In this document: one piece after another, positions 52,753-61,203 of the stretch | How positions within the stretch are numbered: position 1 is the first letter of the stretch | Layout of the letters: the number at the start of each line of letters is the position of its first letter | Source: Firmicutes bacterium UBA4975 | GTDB lineage: Bacteria; Bacillota; Proteinivoracia; UBA4975 | Direction: 5' to 3' | Assembly: GCA_002397155.1 (NCBI GenBank) | Contig: DGZR01000079.1 | Span: 424-64,423 of the forward strand | DNA: 64,000 nt | Notes under the pieces: generated by a model | Databases searched by the model: none | Told to the model about the DNA's origin: nothing | What the model saw: the letters and a program-made list of their open reading frames with translations, nothing else | Program-made: the position numbers and the translations under genes

Positions 52753-53483
52753 TGGGCCTGGAAAAGGTATCCGGCCTCATCGTCTACGGTTTTCCCCTGG
52801 GGGAAGCCGACCAGCTCATAAGCTGCTTCACCAGCGGGGGAAACCAGGTAAAGTTTGTCGCCAAGGGCAGCCGTAAAGTGAAGAGCAAGCTGGCCGCAGC
52901 CGTCCAGCTTTTTATTTTTGGCGAGTACGTCTACTACTCCAGCCGGGGCCTGCCCTTTTTGCGCCAGGCCGATATCCTCAAGAGTTTTGCCGGGGTGCGC
53001 CGGAGCCTGCCCAAGAGCGGGGCCGCTTTTGCCGCCGTTGAGCTCTGCCGCCTCCTCATCGCCGAAGAGGCTCGGGAGACCGAAGCTTTTAATCTGGTCA
53101 TGGCCTACCTGCTCTTTCTGGAAGACCGGGACTACGATTCCCTGGTCTTTGATTCTTTTCGCCTGAAGTTTGCCGCCAGTCTGGGCTACGGGATGGACTT
53201 TAGCCGCTGCGCCAACTGCGGGGCGCCCCTAAAATCTGGATGGCTATACTGGCCGGCGGGAGGGGCGGTCTGTCCCCGCTGCCGGGGCCCGGCCGGAATC
53301 GAGGTGGGCCCCCGGGGACTTAGCCTGCTCCAGGAGATGGGGCAGCGGGATTTTGCCGGGCTCCAGGGTCTAGACCCCGGCCTGGCCCGGCCAGGGGCCG
53401 CTTTTGTGGACAGCCTCATAAATTGGCTGACCCAAGGAAAGACTAAGGCACAGGCTTTTCGCTCAGTCTTTGAGGGAAGGTAA
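52752..53483 (+). CDS. recO: DNA repair protein RecO
   Basis: The 243-residue protein has an N-terminal OB fold (VSGLIVYGFPLGEADQLISCF, GSRKVKSKLA), a helical middle, and a zinc finger CANCGAPLKSG...CPRCRG near residue 155-185. RecO loads RecA onto SSB-coated DNA together with RecR. The ATG at 52752 overlaps the era stop; an earlier ATG at 52734 is less likely. Confidence 0.93.
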   Translation: MGLEKVSGLIVYGFPLGEADQLISCFTSGGNQVKFVAKGSRKVKSKLAAAVQLFIFGEYVYYSSRGLPFLRQADILKSFAGVRRSLPKSGAAFAAVELCRLLIAEEARETEAFNLVMAYLLFLEDRDYDSLVFDSFRLKFAASLGYGMDFSRCANCGAPLKSGWLYWPAGGAVCPRCRGPAGIEVGPRGLSLLQEMGQRDFAGLQGLDPGLARPGAAFVDSLINWLTQGKTKAQAFRSVFEGR

Positions 53484-53508
53484 AAAAAGTCCCCGGCCGT
53501 GAGGAGGG

Positions 53509-55338
53509 ATGGGGGTAAAACAGGCAAACCTATTAGTTGAACTGCGCTTTGGCGGCCTGGGCTACCGCCAGACTCTGCGTGCCTACGAATTTTTACGGCC
53601 CTGCTTTAGGGAAGAACTGGCCAGCCGGGACATCGGCATCGGCAAGCTGGAGGTCTTTTTCAGTAAAAGGCGGATTGTCCTTTGGCTGCGCCTCCACACC
53701 GGTGGCGACCGGATTGAGGCCAAGGCGGTCCTGACCCGGGCCGTTTCCGCTCTTTTACAGCGTTTTGGCCGGGCCCAGCCCGAAACCTGGGCCCTGGCCA
53801 GCGGCATGCTTGCCCTCATAGAGGACGAGGTCCTGCCCCTGGCCACGGGGGGGCTGGTGGCGGGCCGCCAGACCCAGGCCGGGGAAAAAGTGCTTTCCAT
53901 CCAGGACACCCAGCACTACTGGCGGGAAATGGCCCGGCTCCGGGTCTACGTGGATAATAACCAGCGGGAAAAGCGGATCCGCCAACTCCTGGCCGGAATT
54001 GCCGCCGACCTGGGGGCGGAGATCGTCTCTTCCCAGATCATCGATGAGGCGGTGCTGGACTGCGAGGAGCCCCAGGCAGGGTGGGCGGATATTTCCCCCG
54101 ACCTCCTGGACTTGCCTGAAATACTGATCTTGATCATCCTGGAGGAGCTTCACTGTTTTGCCTTGCGCTTGCCCGGAGATAAGTTGCTGGCCAAGGCGGC
54201 TTACGTGTGCAACCGGGGCTGTCCCCCCCCCGATCTGAACGGGGAGCTGGTCAGGGCCCGGGACATCTACCGTCGGGACCTGGAGCGGACCCTGGCCCAG
54301 CGCTTAGAAGACCTGGGTTCCTCTTGCTACCTGGGTAAACTGGGCAGCTACCTGGATAAACAGGGGCGCCTGCAAAAGATCGCCCTGTCCATCGCCAACC
54401 AAGCCGAGGCCGGCCGGGATATCTGCGACCTGGCCCGCCAAAGCGCCCAGTTGGCAAAACTGGATGTAACGGCGGAGATCTGCGGCATTTATCCGGAGTT
54501 TCTCGGCCACATGGGGGCGGTTATCGCTCGGCGGGAGGGGGCTTCCGACACTGTGGCTTCGGCAATAATCGAGCATTGGCATCCCAGCAGGTATTCCCGC
54601 AAGCTGCCCCGCACTCTGGTGGGGGCCCTGTTGGGTGTGGCGGACAGGCTGGACAATATCTGCGGCCAATACTACCGGGGTGAGCTCAAGCTATCCCAGT
54701 ACAGGAACGTCGTCGATTGGTTTGACGAGACCATCGCCATTGTGGCCAGCGTGCCCCTGGACCTCTCCATGACCAGCCTCTTAAAGTTTTCTTTGTCTCT
54801 TTACGAGTCCCAGGGCCTGGTGCCCTGGCGGGCCCGGGATCTGGACTACCTCTTGAAAATCTTCGGAGACCGGCTGCACTACCACTTGGAAGGGCTCTTT
54901 CCCCTCGAAGCGGCGGCGGTTGTCACCGCTCCGGGAGCGGACAATGTCTACGCCGCCGTTCTCAAGGCCGAAGCCTTGGGGGACTCCGCCCTGCAGGATT
55001 GCCTGGCGGATTGCGCCGAAGCCTGTAAAATGCTGGACAGGACCTGCCCCAGGGACTACAATTATGAAGAGGCGGCCCGGGAATACCTGGAACTGCCCGA
55101 GGAATCGGACCTGTTTGAGGTGTACCTAGCCACCGGCGAAGAGGTGAAAAAACACCTGCAGCATAGGCGAATGGGCGAGGCGGTGACCCGTCTGGCCAAA
55201 GTGAGGACCCCCCTGCTGCGCTTCATCAATTCCGTCGACTTGGATACCCCGGACCGGCCCCTGCGCCTCAACCGCCTCAGCCTGCTGGGGGAGATCAGGC
55301 AACTGTATTTTTCCTACGGGGACTTTAGTCTGCTATAA
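53509..55338 (+). CDS. Divergent glycyl-tRNA synthetase beta-subunit-like protein (no glyQ partner nearby)
   Basis: The 609-residue protein keeps the GlyS layout: N-terminal LLVELRFGGLG... where true GlyS has LLVEIGTEELP, an HD-like middle (AKLDVTAEICGIYPEFLGHMGAVIARREG in parts; ALLGVADRLDNICGQY), and a C-terminal anticodon-binding region ending NRLSLLGEIRQLYFSYGDFS. It is about 80 residues shorter than GlyS and lacks the GTEELP motif. The glyQ gene that normally precedes glyS after recO is absent. It may be a repurposed RNA-binding paralogue, with charging done by another GlyRS. ATG at 53509 has GGAGGG almost touching it. Confidence 0.7.
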   Translation: MGVKQANLLVELRFGGLGYRQTLRAYEFLRPCFREELASRDIGIGKLEVFFSKRRIVLWLRLHTGGDRIEAKAVLTRAVSALLQRFGRAQPETWALASGMLALIEDEVLPLATGGLVAGRQTQAGEKVLSIQDTQHYWREMARLRVYVDNNQREKRIRQLLAGIAADLGAEIVSSQIIDEAVLDCEEPQAGWADISPDLLDLPEILILIILEELHCFALRLPGDKLLAKAAYVCNRGCPPPDLNGELVRARDIYRRDLERTLAQRLEDLGSSCYLGKLGSYLDKQGRLQKIALSIANQAEAGRDICDLARQSAQLAKLDVTAEICGIYPEFLGHMGAVIARREGASDTVASAIIEHWHPSRYSRKLPRTLVGALLGVADRLDNICGQYYRGELKLSQYRNVVDWFDETIAIVASVPLDLSMTSLLKFSLSLYESQGLVPWRARDLDYLLKIFGDRLHYHLEGLFPLEAAAVVTAPGADNVYAAVLKAEALGDSALQDCLADCAEACKMLDRTCPRDYNYEEAAREYLELPEESDLFEVYLATGEEVKKHLQHRRMGEAVTRLAKVRTPLLRFINSVDLDTPDRPLRLNRLSLLGEIRQLYFSYGDFSLL

Positions 55339-55351
55339 AAAAAATACATCA

Positions 55352-55537
55352 ATGCAGGTGATAGCCTTGCCAACCCTCCTGGATAAAATTGAAGCTATCC
55401 TTATAAAGTCCTTTTTGCTCCTGGCCGCCCTGGCCCTGATCTTTCAGCTTGTGGCCCGGCATCCCCGCTGGGCGGATATGCTGGTCCTGCTCAACCGGCT
55501 GGAAGGGGCGGTCTACGAATTCCGGACTCTAGAGTAA
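55352..55537 (+). CDS. Small membrane protein of unknown function
   Basis: The 61-residue protein has one hydrophobic helix (LIKSFLLLAALALIFQLVA, residues about 17-35). No domain is recognised. It sits between the GlyS-like gene and cmk with close spacing on both sides. ATG at 55352; a TTG at 55367 with AGGTGA upstream is also possible. Confidence 0.5.
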   Translation: MQVIALPTLLDKIEAILIKSFLLLAALALIFQLVARHPRWADMLVLLNRLEGAVYEFRTLE

Positions 55538-55568
55538 GGGGGTAAAAAAGATGGGGGAGGGAAAGAAG

Positions 55569-56237
55569 ATGGGGGAAGAAAGCGCCATCGTCATCGACGG
55601 CCCGGCGGGGGTGGGCAAGAGCACCATTGCCAAGGCTCTGGCCAGGAAACTGGGCTACACCTATGTGGATACCGGGGCGATGTACCGGACGGTCACTCTT
55701 TTTGCCCTGGAAAAGGGCATTCCCATCGACGGGGACCATCAGGAAGAACTGCTGGGGACCATCGAGGGGGAAGCTTTTGCTTTTGTCTTTGTCGGCGACG
55801 ACCTGCAAGTCCGCTTTGGCCCCCGAGACCTGAGCCAGGCCATCCGCAGCCCGGAGGTGACGGGACGGGTGTCCCAGGTGGCCGCTCTGCCCCTGGTGCG
55901 CCAGGGCCTCAGGCGCCGCCAGCGGGAAATTGCCCAAAAGCACAAAGTGGTGATGGAGGGCCGGGACATCGGCACCGTCGTCCTGCCCCGGGCCCGGCAC
56001 AAGTTTTTCCTCACTGCCGCCCCGGGGGAGCGGGCGCGCCGGCGCTACCAGGAGCTGCGGGCCCAAGGCCGGCAGGTGGAGTACGCCCAGATCTGCCGGG
56101 AAATCGAAAAGCGGGACCAACTGGACTCCACCCGGGAACACGACCCCTTGCGCCAAGCCGAAGACGCTGTCTTGGTGGACACCACCACCCTGGATGCGGC
56201 CGCCGTGGTGGACTTGGTTATACAAAAACTGAAATGA
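55569..56237 (+). CDS. cmk: Cytidylate kinase
   Basis: The 222-residue protein begins SAIVIDGPAGVGKSTIAKALARKLGYTYVDTGAMYRTVT (in parts), the P-loop and CMP-binding region of Cmk, with VVMEGRDIGTVVLP (about residue 123) and RRRYQELRAQG near the lid. It phosphorylates CMP and dCMP. The ATG at 55569 has GGAGGG seven bases upstream and gives the usual length; an ATG at 55551 is possible. Confidence 0.95.
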   Translation: MGEESAIVIDGPAGVGKSTIAKALARKLGYTYVDTGAMYRTVTLFALEKGIPIDGDHQEELLGTIEGEAFAFVFVGDDLQVRFGPRDLSQAIRSPEVTGRVSQVAALPLVRQGLRRRQREIAQKHKVVMEGRDIGTVVLPRARHKFFLTAAPGERARRRYQELRAQGRQVEYAQICREIEKRDQLDSTREHDPLRQAEDAVLVDTTTLDAAAVVDLVIQKLK

Positions 56238-56239
56238 CT

Positions 56240-56268
56240 TTGTCAAGCGGGCCAAAATGATATATAAT
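56240..56268 (+). promoter_or_regulatory. Sigma-A promoter for ispH-S1
   Basis: TTGTCA (56240-56245), 17 bases, TATAAT (56263-56268). It lies immediately after the cmk stop and about 30 bp before the fusion gene. Confidence 0.8.
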
Positions 56269-56297
56269 AGAATGGTTGAGAGCCGGAGGTGAAACCC

Positions 56298-58292
56298 ATG
56301 CGTCTGGTCGTCTCCAAGTATGCGGGTTTTTGCCCCGGAGTGCAGCGGGCGGTGGAACTGACTTTAGAGCAGGGCAAGGGACGGCCGGGGCAGGTCGCCA
56401 CCTACGGGCCCCTGGTGCACAACCCGCAAATGATTGAACACCTAAAAGGTCTGGGGATTAGGACCCTGGGGGACTTAAGTTCTGTCCCGGAGGACACCAT
56501 AGTAATCCGCTCCCACGGCGTCAGCCCCCAAGTCATGGCCGCTCTTCAGGCCACGGGCAAAACAATAGTCGACGCCACCTGTCCCTTTGTGCGCAGGATT
56601 CACTCCATTGTCGATTCTCTCCAAGACCGCTTTCTCATAATCATCGGCGATGCCCAGCATCCCGAAGTTCAGGGTATCTTAGGCCGAGCCCCGGGAGGGG
56701 CGGCGGTGGCGGCCGATGAAGAAACCGCCCGCCAAGTCCAGGCCGACGGTCCCGTCGCCGTGGTGGTTCAAACTACATTTGACCAGGAAAAGTTAGAGCC
56801 CATAACGGCGGTTCTCCGTGAAAAATTCCCTGATGTTGAAATACATAATACTATTTGCCTGTCGACCCGGGATAGGCAGCGAGAAGTGGCCGAGCTGGCC
56901 CGGGACAGCGACCTCATGCTGGTTATCGGCGGCGCCAACAGCGCCAACACGGGTAAATTAGTAGCTATCTGCAAGGGATCCGGTGTCGAAACACATCACA
57001 TACAAACAGCAAAAGATGTTTTGCCCCAGTGGTTGGAAAGGGCTTCAGCCGTCGGCATTGCCGCCGGCGCTTCGACCCCGGACTGGATAATAAGGGAGGT
57101 TGTGGACGTGGTTATGGAGAATAGCAATGAAGGCATCGACGAAGTGAGGGAAGACTCTACCGAAGTTATCGAGGAGCAAAGCAAACCCTTAGCGGTTGGC
57201 GATATAGTTGTCGGCAAAGTCGTTCAAGTCAACCCCGACGAAATACTAGTCGATGTAGGCGCCAAGATGGAGGGACTGATCCGCAAAGAGGAGCTTTCTT
57301 TTCGCAAACTGGAGAGCTGCGCCGATCTCGCCCAGGTGGGTCAGGAACTAGAAGCAGAAGTGACCAGGCTCAATGAAGACCTCTTTGAACTCTCGGTGCG
57401 CAAGCTCACCCAGAGCAAGGCCTGGAAGATTGTCAAAGAGGCTTTTGAAACCCAGCAGCCCGTTTCCGGGCCGGTAGTAGAAGTGGTCAAGGGCGGCTTG
57501 ATCGTCGACTTGGGCCTCCGGGCTTTTATGCCCGCTTCCCTGGTGGACCTGCGCTTTGTCGAGGACTTAAGCCAGTTCGTGGGCCAGACGGTGACGGTGC
57601 TGGTCATTGAACTGGAACGCCGCCGCAACAAGGTAATCGTTTCCCGCAAAGCCCAGCTCATGCAGGAACAAGAGGGCAAAAAAGCGGAAACCCTGGCCCA
57701 GCTAGAAGAGGGGACGACGGTAAAGGGCATTGTCCGCCGCCTGACCAGCTTCGGCGCTTTTGTGGATATCGGCGGTATCGACGGCCTGATTCATATATCA
57801 GAGCTGGCCCATCACCGGGTGGAGCATCCCGGCGAAGTTCTCAAAGAGGACCAAGAGCTGGAGGTCTACGTGCTCAAGGTCGATGCGGGGGCGGAGCGGG
57901 TTTCTCTCAGCCTGAAAAAAATCCTACCCGACCCTTGGACTGAGGTCGCCACCAAGTTCAAGGCCGGCGATGTGGTGGAAGGCAAGGTCGTGCGCCTGGC
58001 CGACTTCGGCGCCTTTGTCGAACTGGTGCCCGGGGTGGACGGCTTGGTCCACGTTTCTCAAATATCCGATGAACATGTAGCCAAGCCCGAAGACGTGCTC
58101 ACAACCGGCCAGGTCGTCAAGGTCAACATCCTGGACATCGACGCCAAGGGCAAGCGGGTCAGCCTGAGCATGCGGGACGCCCACCGGGGCGGCAGGAGGG
58201 GCGCCAAGGAAGAAAGGCCCCAGGAGACTACTTCAATCGGCGCCACCATCGGCGAACGCCTGGGCAATCTCTTCGAAAAAGAGGATGAATAA
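56298..58292 (+). CDS. ispH: IspH (HMB-PP reductase) fused to ribosomal protein S1 domains
   Basis: The 664-residue protein is a fusion. Residues about 1-280 are IspH, with the three [4Fe-4S] cysteines in GFCPGVQRA (Cys12), DATCPFVRRIH and HNTICLSTRDRQ, and GGANSANTGKLVAIC; it reduces HMB-PP to IPP/DMAPP. From about residue 300 four S1 RNA-binding repeats follow, for example VGKVVQVNPDEILVDVGAKMEGLI and VKGIVRRLTSFGAFVDIGGIDGLIH (both in parts). The fusion is known in Clostridia. GGAGG is eight bases before the ATG at 56298; a GTG at 56289 overlaps it. It overlaps fni by eight bases. Confidence 0.95.
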   Translation: MRLVVSKYAGFCPGVQRAVELTLEQGKGRPGQVATYGPLVHNPQMIEHLKGLGIRTLGDLSSVPEDTIVIRSHGVSPQVMAALQATGKTIVDATCPFVRRIHSIVDSLQDRFLIIIGDAQHPEVQGILGRAPGGAAVAADEETARQVQADGPVAVVVQTTFDQEKLEPITAVLREKFPDVEIHNTICLSTRDRQREVAELARDSDLMLVIGGANSANTGKLVAICKGSGVETHHIQTAKDVLPQWLERASAVGIAAGASTPDWIIREVVDVVMENSNEGIDEVREDSTEVIEEQSKPLAVGDIVVGKVVQVNPDEILVDVGAKMEGLIRKEELSFRKLESCADLAQVGQELEAEVTRLNEDLFELSVRKLTQSKAWKIVKEAFETQQPVSGPVVEVVKGGLIVDLGLRAFMPASLVDLRFVEDLSQFVGQTVTVLVIELERRRNKVIVSRKAQLMQEQEGKKAETLAQLEEGTTVKGIVRRLTSFGAFVDIGGIDGLIHISELAHHRVEHPGEVLKEDQELEVYVLKVDAGAERVSLSLKKILPDPWTEVATKFKAGDVVEGKVVRLADFGAFVELVPGVDGLVHVSQISDEHVAKPEDVLTTGQVVKVNILDIDAKGKRVSLSMRDAHRGGRRGAKEERPQETTSIGATIGERLGNLFEKEDE

Positions 58293-59346
58293 CACCCGGT
58301 CTAACCGGAAAAAAGAACATCTGCTCCTTGCCCGTCAAGGACCCAGGTGTTCTTTTCCTTCTCTTTTTGAGGACATCCTCCTGCCCCACGACTGCCTGAC
58401 CACTGTAGCGCCGGAGGATACCGACCTTTCTGCCTGCTACTCTGGCATCCAGGCAAAAACTCCGCTGTACATCAACGCCATCACCGGGGGCAGCTTGGCC
58501 AGTGAGGCCATAAACCGCAATCTTGGCCTGCTGGCCCGGGAGTTTGGCCTGCCCATGGCCCTGGGCTCAATGCAGGCAGGGCTGGACAACCCCCGGTTTC
58601 GCTTCACTTACCGGGTGGTCCGCCGGGTCAATCCCCAGGGGGTGGTACTGGCCAACTTGCCGGCGGGGGCTAGCCTGGCCCAGGCCCGGGCTGCCGTAGA
58701 CCTGGTAGAGGCCCAGGCCCTTCAGCTCTTTCTCAATCCCCTCCAGGAGTTCATCATGCCGGAAGGAGAGGGTCCCTCCCCCGGGCTCCTGGAGAATCTG
58801 GCGGAAATCTGCGCCGGCCTCAAGGTGCCGGTGTTGGTCAAGGAGACGGGCTTTGGCATCGGCCCCGACCAGGCCCGGGCTTTAGCCCAGGCCGGGGCGA
58901 GGGGGGTGGACATCAGCGGCACGGGCGGCACCAATTTTGCCCGGATTGAGGGCAGGCGCAGCTCTTCGGACTGGTGGCGGCCCTTAGCCCGCTGGGGACT
59001 TCCCACCCCCCTGGCCCTGGCTGCCGTGGTGGCTCGGGGGCCCGCCCTGGATATCCTCGCTTCCGGCGGGGTGGATGACGGCATCCGGGCCCTCAAGTGC
59101 CTCTGCCTGGGGGCCAAGGCCGTGGGAGTGGCGGGGGGCCTCCTGGGTCCCCTGGGCCGGGGCGGCTTGGCCGCGGCCGGGTCGTACCTGGCGGACTACC
59201 TGCGCCAACTGCGGACGGGTCTCGCCCTCTTGGGCCAGGACTCCCTGGCCGGCCTGACCTCCCTGCCCCTGGTGGTCAGCGGCCGCCTGGGGGAAATGCT
59301 GGCGGGGATGGGAATCGACCTCTCCCGAGGCGGGCCGGGGACTTAG
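58285..59346 (+). CDS. fni: Type 2 isopentenyl-diphosphate delta-isomerase
   Basis: The 353-residue protein is an FMN-dependent IDI-2: RKKEHLLLARQG at the N-terminus, YINAITGGS (about residue 64), LPMALGSMQAGL (about 89), VLVKETGFGIG (about 193) and DISGTGGTNFARIE (about 211), plus DILASGGVDDG. It interconverts IPP and DMAPP. The start lies inside the end of ispH-S1, coupling two steps at the end of the MEP isoprenoid pathway. Confidence 0.92.
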   Translation: MNNTRSNRKKEHLLLARQGPRCSFPSLFEDILLPHDCLTTVAPEDTDLSACYSGIQAKTPLYINAITGGSLASEAINRNLGLLAREFGLPMALGSMQAGLDNPRFRFTYRVVRRVNPQGVVLANLPAGASLAQARAAVDLVEAQALQLFLNPLQEFIMPEGEGPSPGLLENLAEICAGLKVPVLVKETGFGIGPDQARALAQAGARGVDISGTGGTNFARIEGRRSSSDWWRPLARWGLPTPLALAAVVARGPALDILASGGVDDGIRALKCLCLGAKAVGVAGGLLGPLGRGGLAAAGSYLADYLRQLRTGLALLGQDSLAGLTSLPLVVSGRLGEMLAGMGIDLSRGGPGT

Positions 59347-59370
59347 TCCCTCTTTTTTGGCCGGAGAATA

Positions 59371-59399
59371 TTGACCCCGGGTTGGGGAATAGCTAGAAC
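59371..59399 (+). promoter_or_regulatory. Possible promoter for the DUF1614 gene
   Basis: TTGACC, 17 bases, TAGAAC. It falls in the 83-bp gap between fni and the DUF1614 gene. Confidence 0.35.
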
Positions 59400-59429
59400 A
59401 AGAAACGGGGCGCGGGGTGAGCATAAATA

Positions 59430-60086
59430 ATGAGCGTATGGCTCCTGACCATTCTGGCTGTTGTCATCTACCTGGGCTTGCTGCAAAGGACCCTGGACCG
59501 GATGCGCCTGTCCGACCGGGCGGCCTTGATTATCATTGCCATTTTTATTGTCGCCACTTGGCTGCCGGAGGTGCCGATCGGCCTGGCCCGGATCAATATC
59601 GGCGGCACCCTTGTGCCCCTCGGCCTTGCCATCTACCTCATCGGCACGGCCGGCACTTACCGGGAACAGGTCAGGGGGACGGCGGCCATCATCGTCACGG
59701 CCATCGGGGTCCTCATCCTGGACTGGCTCTTGCCCCAGGAGCCCGGGGCGATGTTCATCGATCCCCTCTATGTTTACGGCCTGGCGGCGGGGGTGATCGG
59801 TTACCTGGCCGGCCGTTCCCGGCGGTCCGCTTTTGTGGGAGGGATGATGGGGGTCCTCTTGGCCGATGTCATGATTCTCTTCATGCAGCTCCCCCTGACC
59901 AGCACCTACCAACTGGGAGGCGGGGTCCTGGATTCTTCCCTCATCGCCGGCCTGATCGGCGTGGGGGCAGCGGAGATCTTCGGCGAGGCCCGGGAATTGG
60001 TGGCCCCGGACAAGCCGAATAAAGTGGCCTGGCTGGAAGATAAGCGGCGGCAAAAATATAAAAACGGCAAAGATCCCAAGCACTAG
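59430..60086 (+). CDS. DUF1614 family membrane protein
   Basis: The 218-residue protein has about six membrane helices and the family pattern INIGGTLVPLGLAIYLIG (about residue 55), GLAAGVIGYLAGRS and a basic C-terminal tail (WLEDKRRQKYKNGKDPKH). Function is unknown. It is often near spore-specific genes in Clostridia. A long hairpin follows. Confidence 0.8.
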   Translation: MSVWLLTILAVVIYLGLLQRTLDRMRLSDRAALIIIAIFIVATWLPEVPIGLARINIGGTLVPLGLAIYLIGTAGTYREQVRGTAAIIVTAIGVLILDWLLPQEPGAMFIDPLYVYGLAAGVIGYLAGRSRRSAFVGGMMGVLLADVMILFMQLPLTSTYQLGGGVLDSSLIAGLIGVGAAEIFGEARELVAPDKPNKVAWLEDKRRQKYKNGKDPKH

Positions 60087-60116
60087 ACTGTAAAAGAGTA
60101 TACCCCGCTCGGGCGG

Positions 60117-60175
60117 CCCGGAATTATTTCTGCTCCCAAGGGACGGTAATTTTCCGGGTAATCATTTTTTTTGAC
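60117..60175 (+). terminator. Probable terminator after the DUF1614 gene
   Basis: CCCGGAATTA (60117-60126) pairs with TAATTTTCCGGG (60147-60158), with a two-base bulge, and an eight-T run follows after six bases. A CCCCTGCAGGGG palindrome at 60184-60195 overlaps the ribosome binding site of the next gene. Confidence 0.5.
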
Positions 60176-60199
60176 AAAATTCTCCCCTGCAGGGGGCAG

Positions 60200-60697
60200 G
60201 TGGTGTGGATTATCGCTTGCTATGTCATCTACCATTGCTACGGCGGCTCTCATTCATCGGTGGCGGCGGCAGCCATTCACGTCGGCCTCTTGGCCCGGGA
60301 TAAAAAGCCCGGCCGGCGGGAATTGACTGAGCTGCCTTATTTTGATTCGCAAAAGGCCCAAGACCACGGTTTTTTACAGTTCATGGGCCGGGGAAAGGAG
60401 GGGGCCTTGGTCTATTCCGTGGGCTTTGAGACCGCATCCGCCCCGGTGATCAATGCGGCAAAAAATCTCTTTTCCCTGGGGCGGGAGGCAGCGGAAAACG
60501 TCATCTACGTGGGGACCAGGCCCCAAATAAATAACTGGATGATTGCCGGGGGCATCATCTCCCGGCTCCTTGGCCTGACCTGTCTGGGCCGTCCCCTGGT
60601 CGCCTGGGGAACCCAACTGGCCCATCGGGGGCTGGTCGGGCTGGTGGAAAAAACCGAAGCCAGGGTGCGGGACCTGTCGGCGGGTGAGGCCCCTTGA
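60200..60697 (+). CDS. DUF3189 protein, copy 1
   Basis: The 165-residue soluble protein begins with VIYHCYGGSHSSVAAAAIHVGLL (in parts) after a short hydrophobic stretch and has a Rossmann-like look (VGFETASAPVINAAKNLFSLG). The His and Cys in the N-terminal HCYGGSHSS segment are conserved in DUF3189. The GTG at 60200 is uncertain, with GTG at 60203 and an internal ATG as options. It overlaps the second copy by four bases. Function unknown; the family is restricted to spore-forming Clostridia and relatives. Confidence 0.72.
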   Translation: MVWIIACYVIYHCYGGSHSSVAAAAIHVGLLARDKKPGRRELTELPYFDSQKAQDHGFLQFMGRGKEGALVYSVGFETASAPVINAAKNLFSLGREAAENVIYVGTRPQINNWMIAGGIISRLLGLTCLGRPLVAWGTQLAHRGLVGLVEKTEARVRDLSAGEAP

Positions 60698-61179
60698 TTT
60701 ACTACTACCACTGCTATCGGGGGGCCCACTTATCCTGCGTGGCCGCCGCCCTGCACCTGGGGGTGCTGAAACCCTCCGCCGGGGTCAAAGATATCCTGGG
60801 CTTGGAGTACTTTGACGTTCTGCAAAACCGGGACATGGGAACCCCGGTCCTGGCCGGTCACAGCAAGGGAGACCCCGTCTGCTTCCTCGGCCTGGGGCCG
60901 GGCAGCAAGATCTTTGCCCGCTACGCCCAGAGTGTGACCAAGGAATTGCAGGTGGAGCTCCCGTACAAGTCCGTCGACTGCCTGGGCTGTCTCAACTTGT
61001 TCACCCGGGTGGGGGGCTTTACTTCCCGCTACCGCCCCCTAAAAAACCTGGGCCGCCGCCTGGCTGCCAGGGGGGTGCACAAAAGCCTGGGCAAGATTTA
61101 TGCCTTAGTTTTGCAAGCCCGGGACAGTTCAAGTATAATTTCAGGGGGGGCGGGCGAAAAGAGCCATACTCGCCCCTAG
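60694..61179 (+). CDS. DUF3189 protein, copy 2
   Basis: The 161-residue protein opens IYYYHCYRGAHLSCVAAALHLGVL, matching the N-terminal motif of copy 1, and continues in the same fold. The two are clear but divergent paralogues that overlap by four bases, which suggests a heterodimer. The der promoter (61111-61139) lies within its last 70 bases. Confidence 0.72.
   Translation: MIYYYHCYRGAHLSCVAAALHLGVLKPSAGVKDILGLEYFDVLQNRDMGTPVLAGHSKGDPVCFLGLGPGSKIFARYAQSVTKELQVELPYKSVDCLGCLNLFTRVGGFTSRYRPLKNLGRRLAARGVHKSLGKIYALVLQARDSSSIISGGAGEKSHTRP
61111..61139 (+). promoter_or_regulatory. Sigma-A promoter for der
   Basis: TTGCAA (61111-61116), 17 bases, TATAAT (61134-61139), placed inside the end of the second DUF3189 gene. 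Confidence 0.75.
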
Positions 61180-61203
61180 GAAACTATGGAGGGGGGATTC
61201 GCA

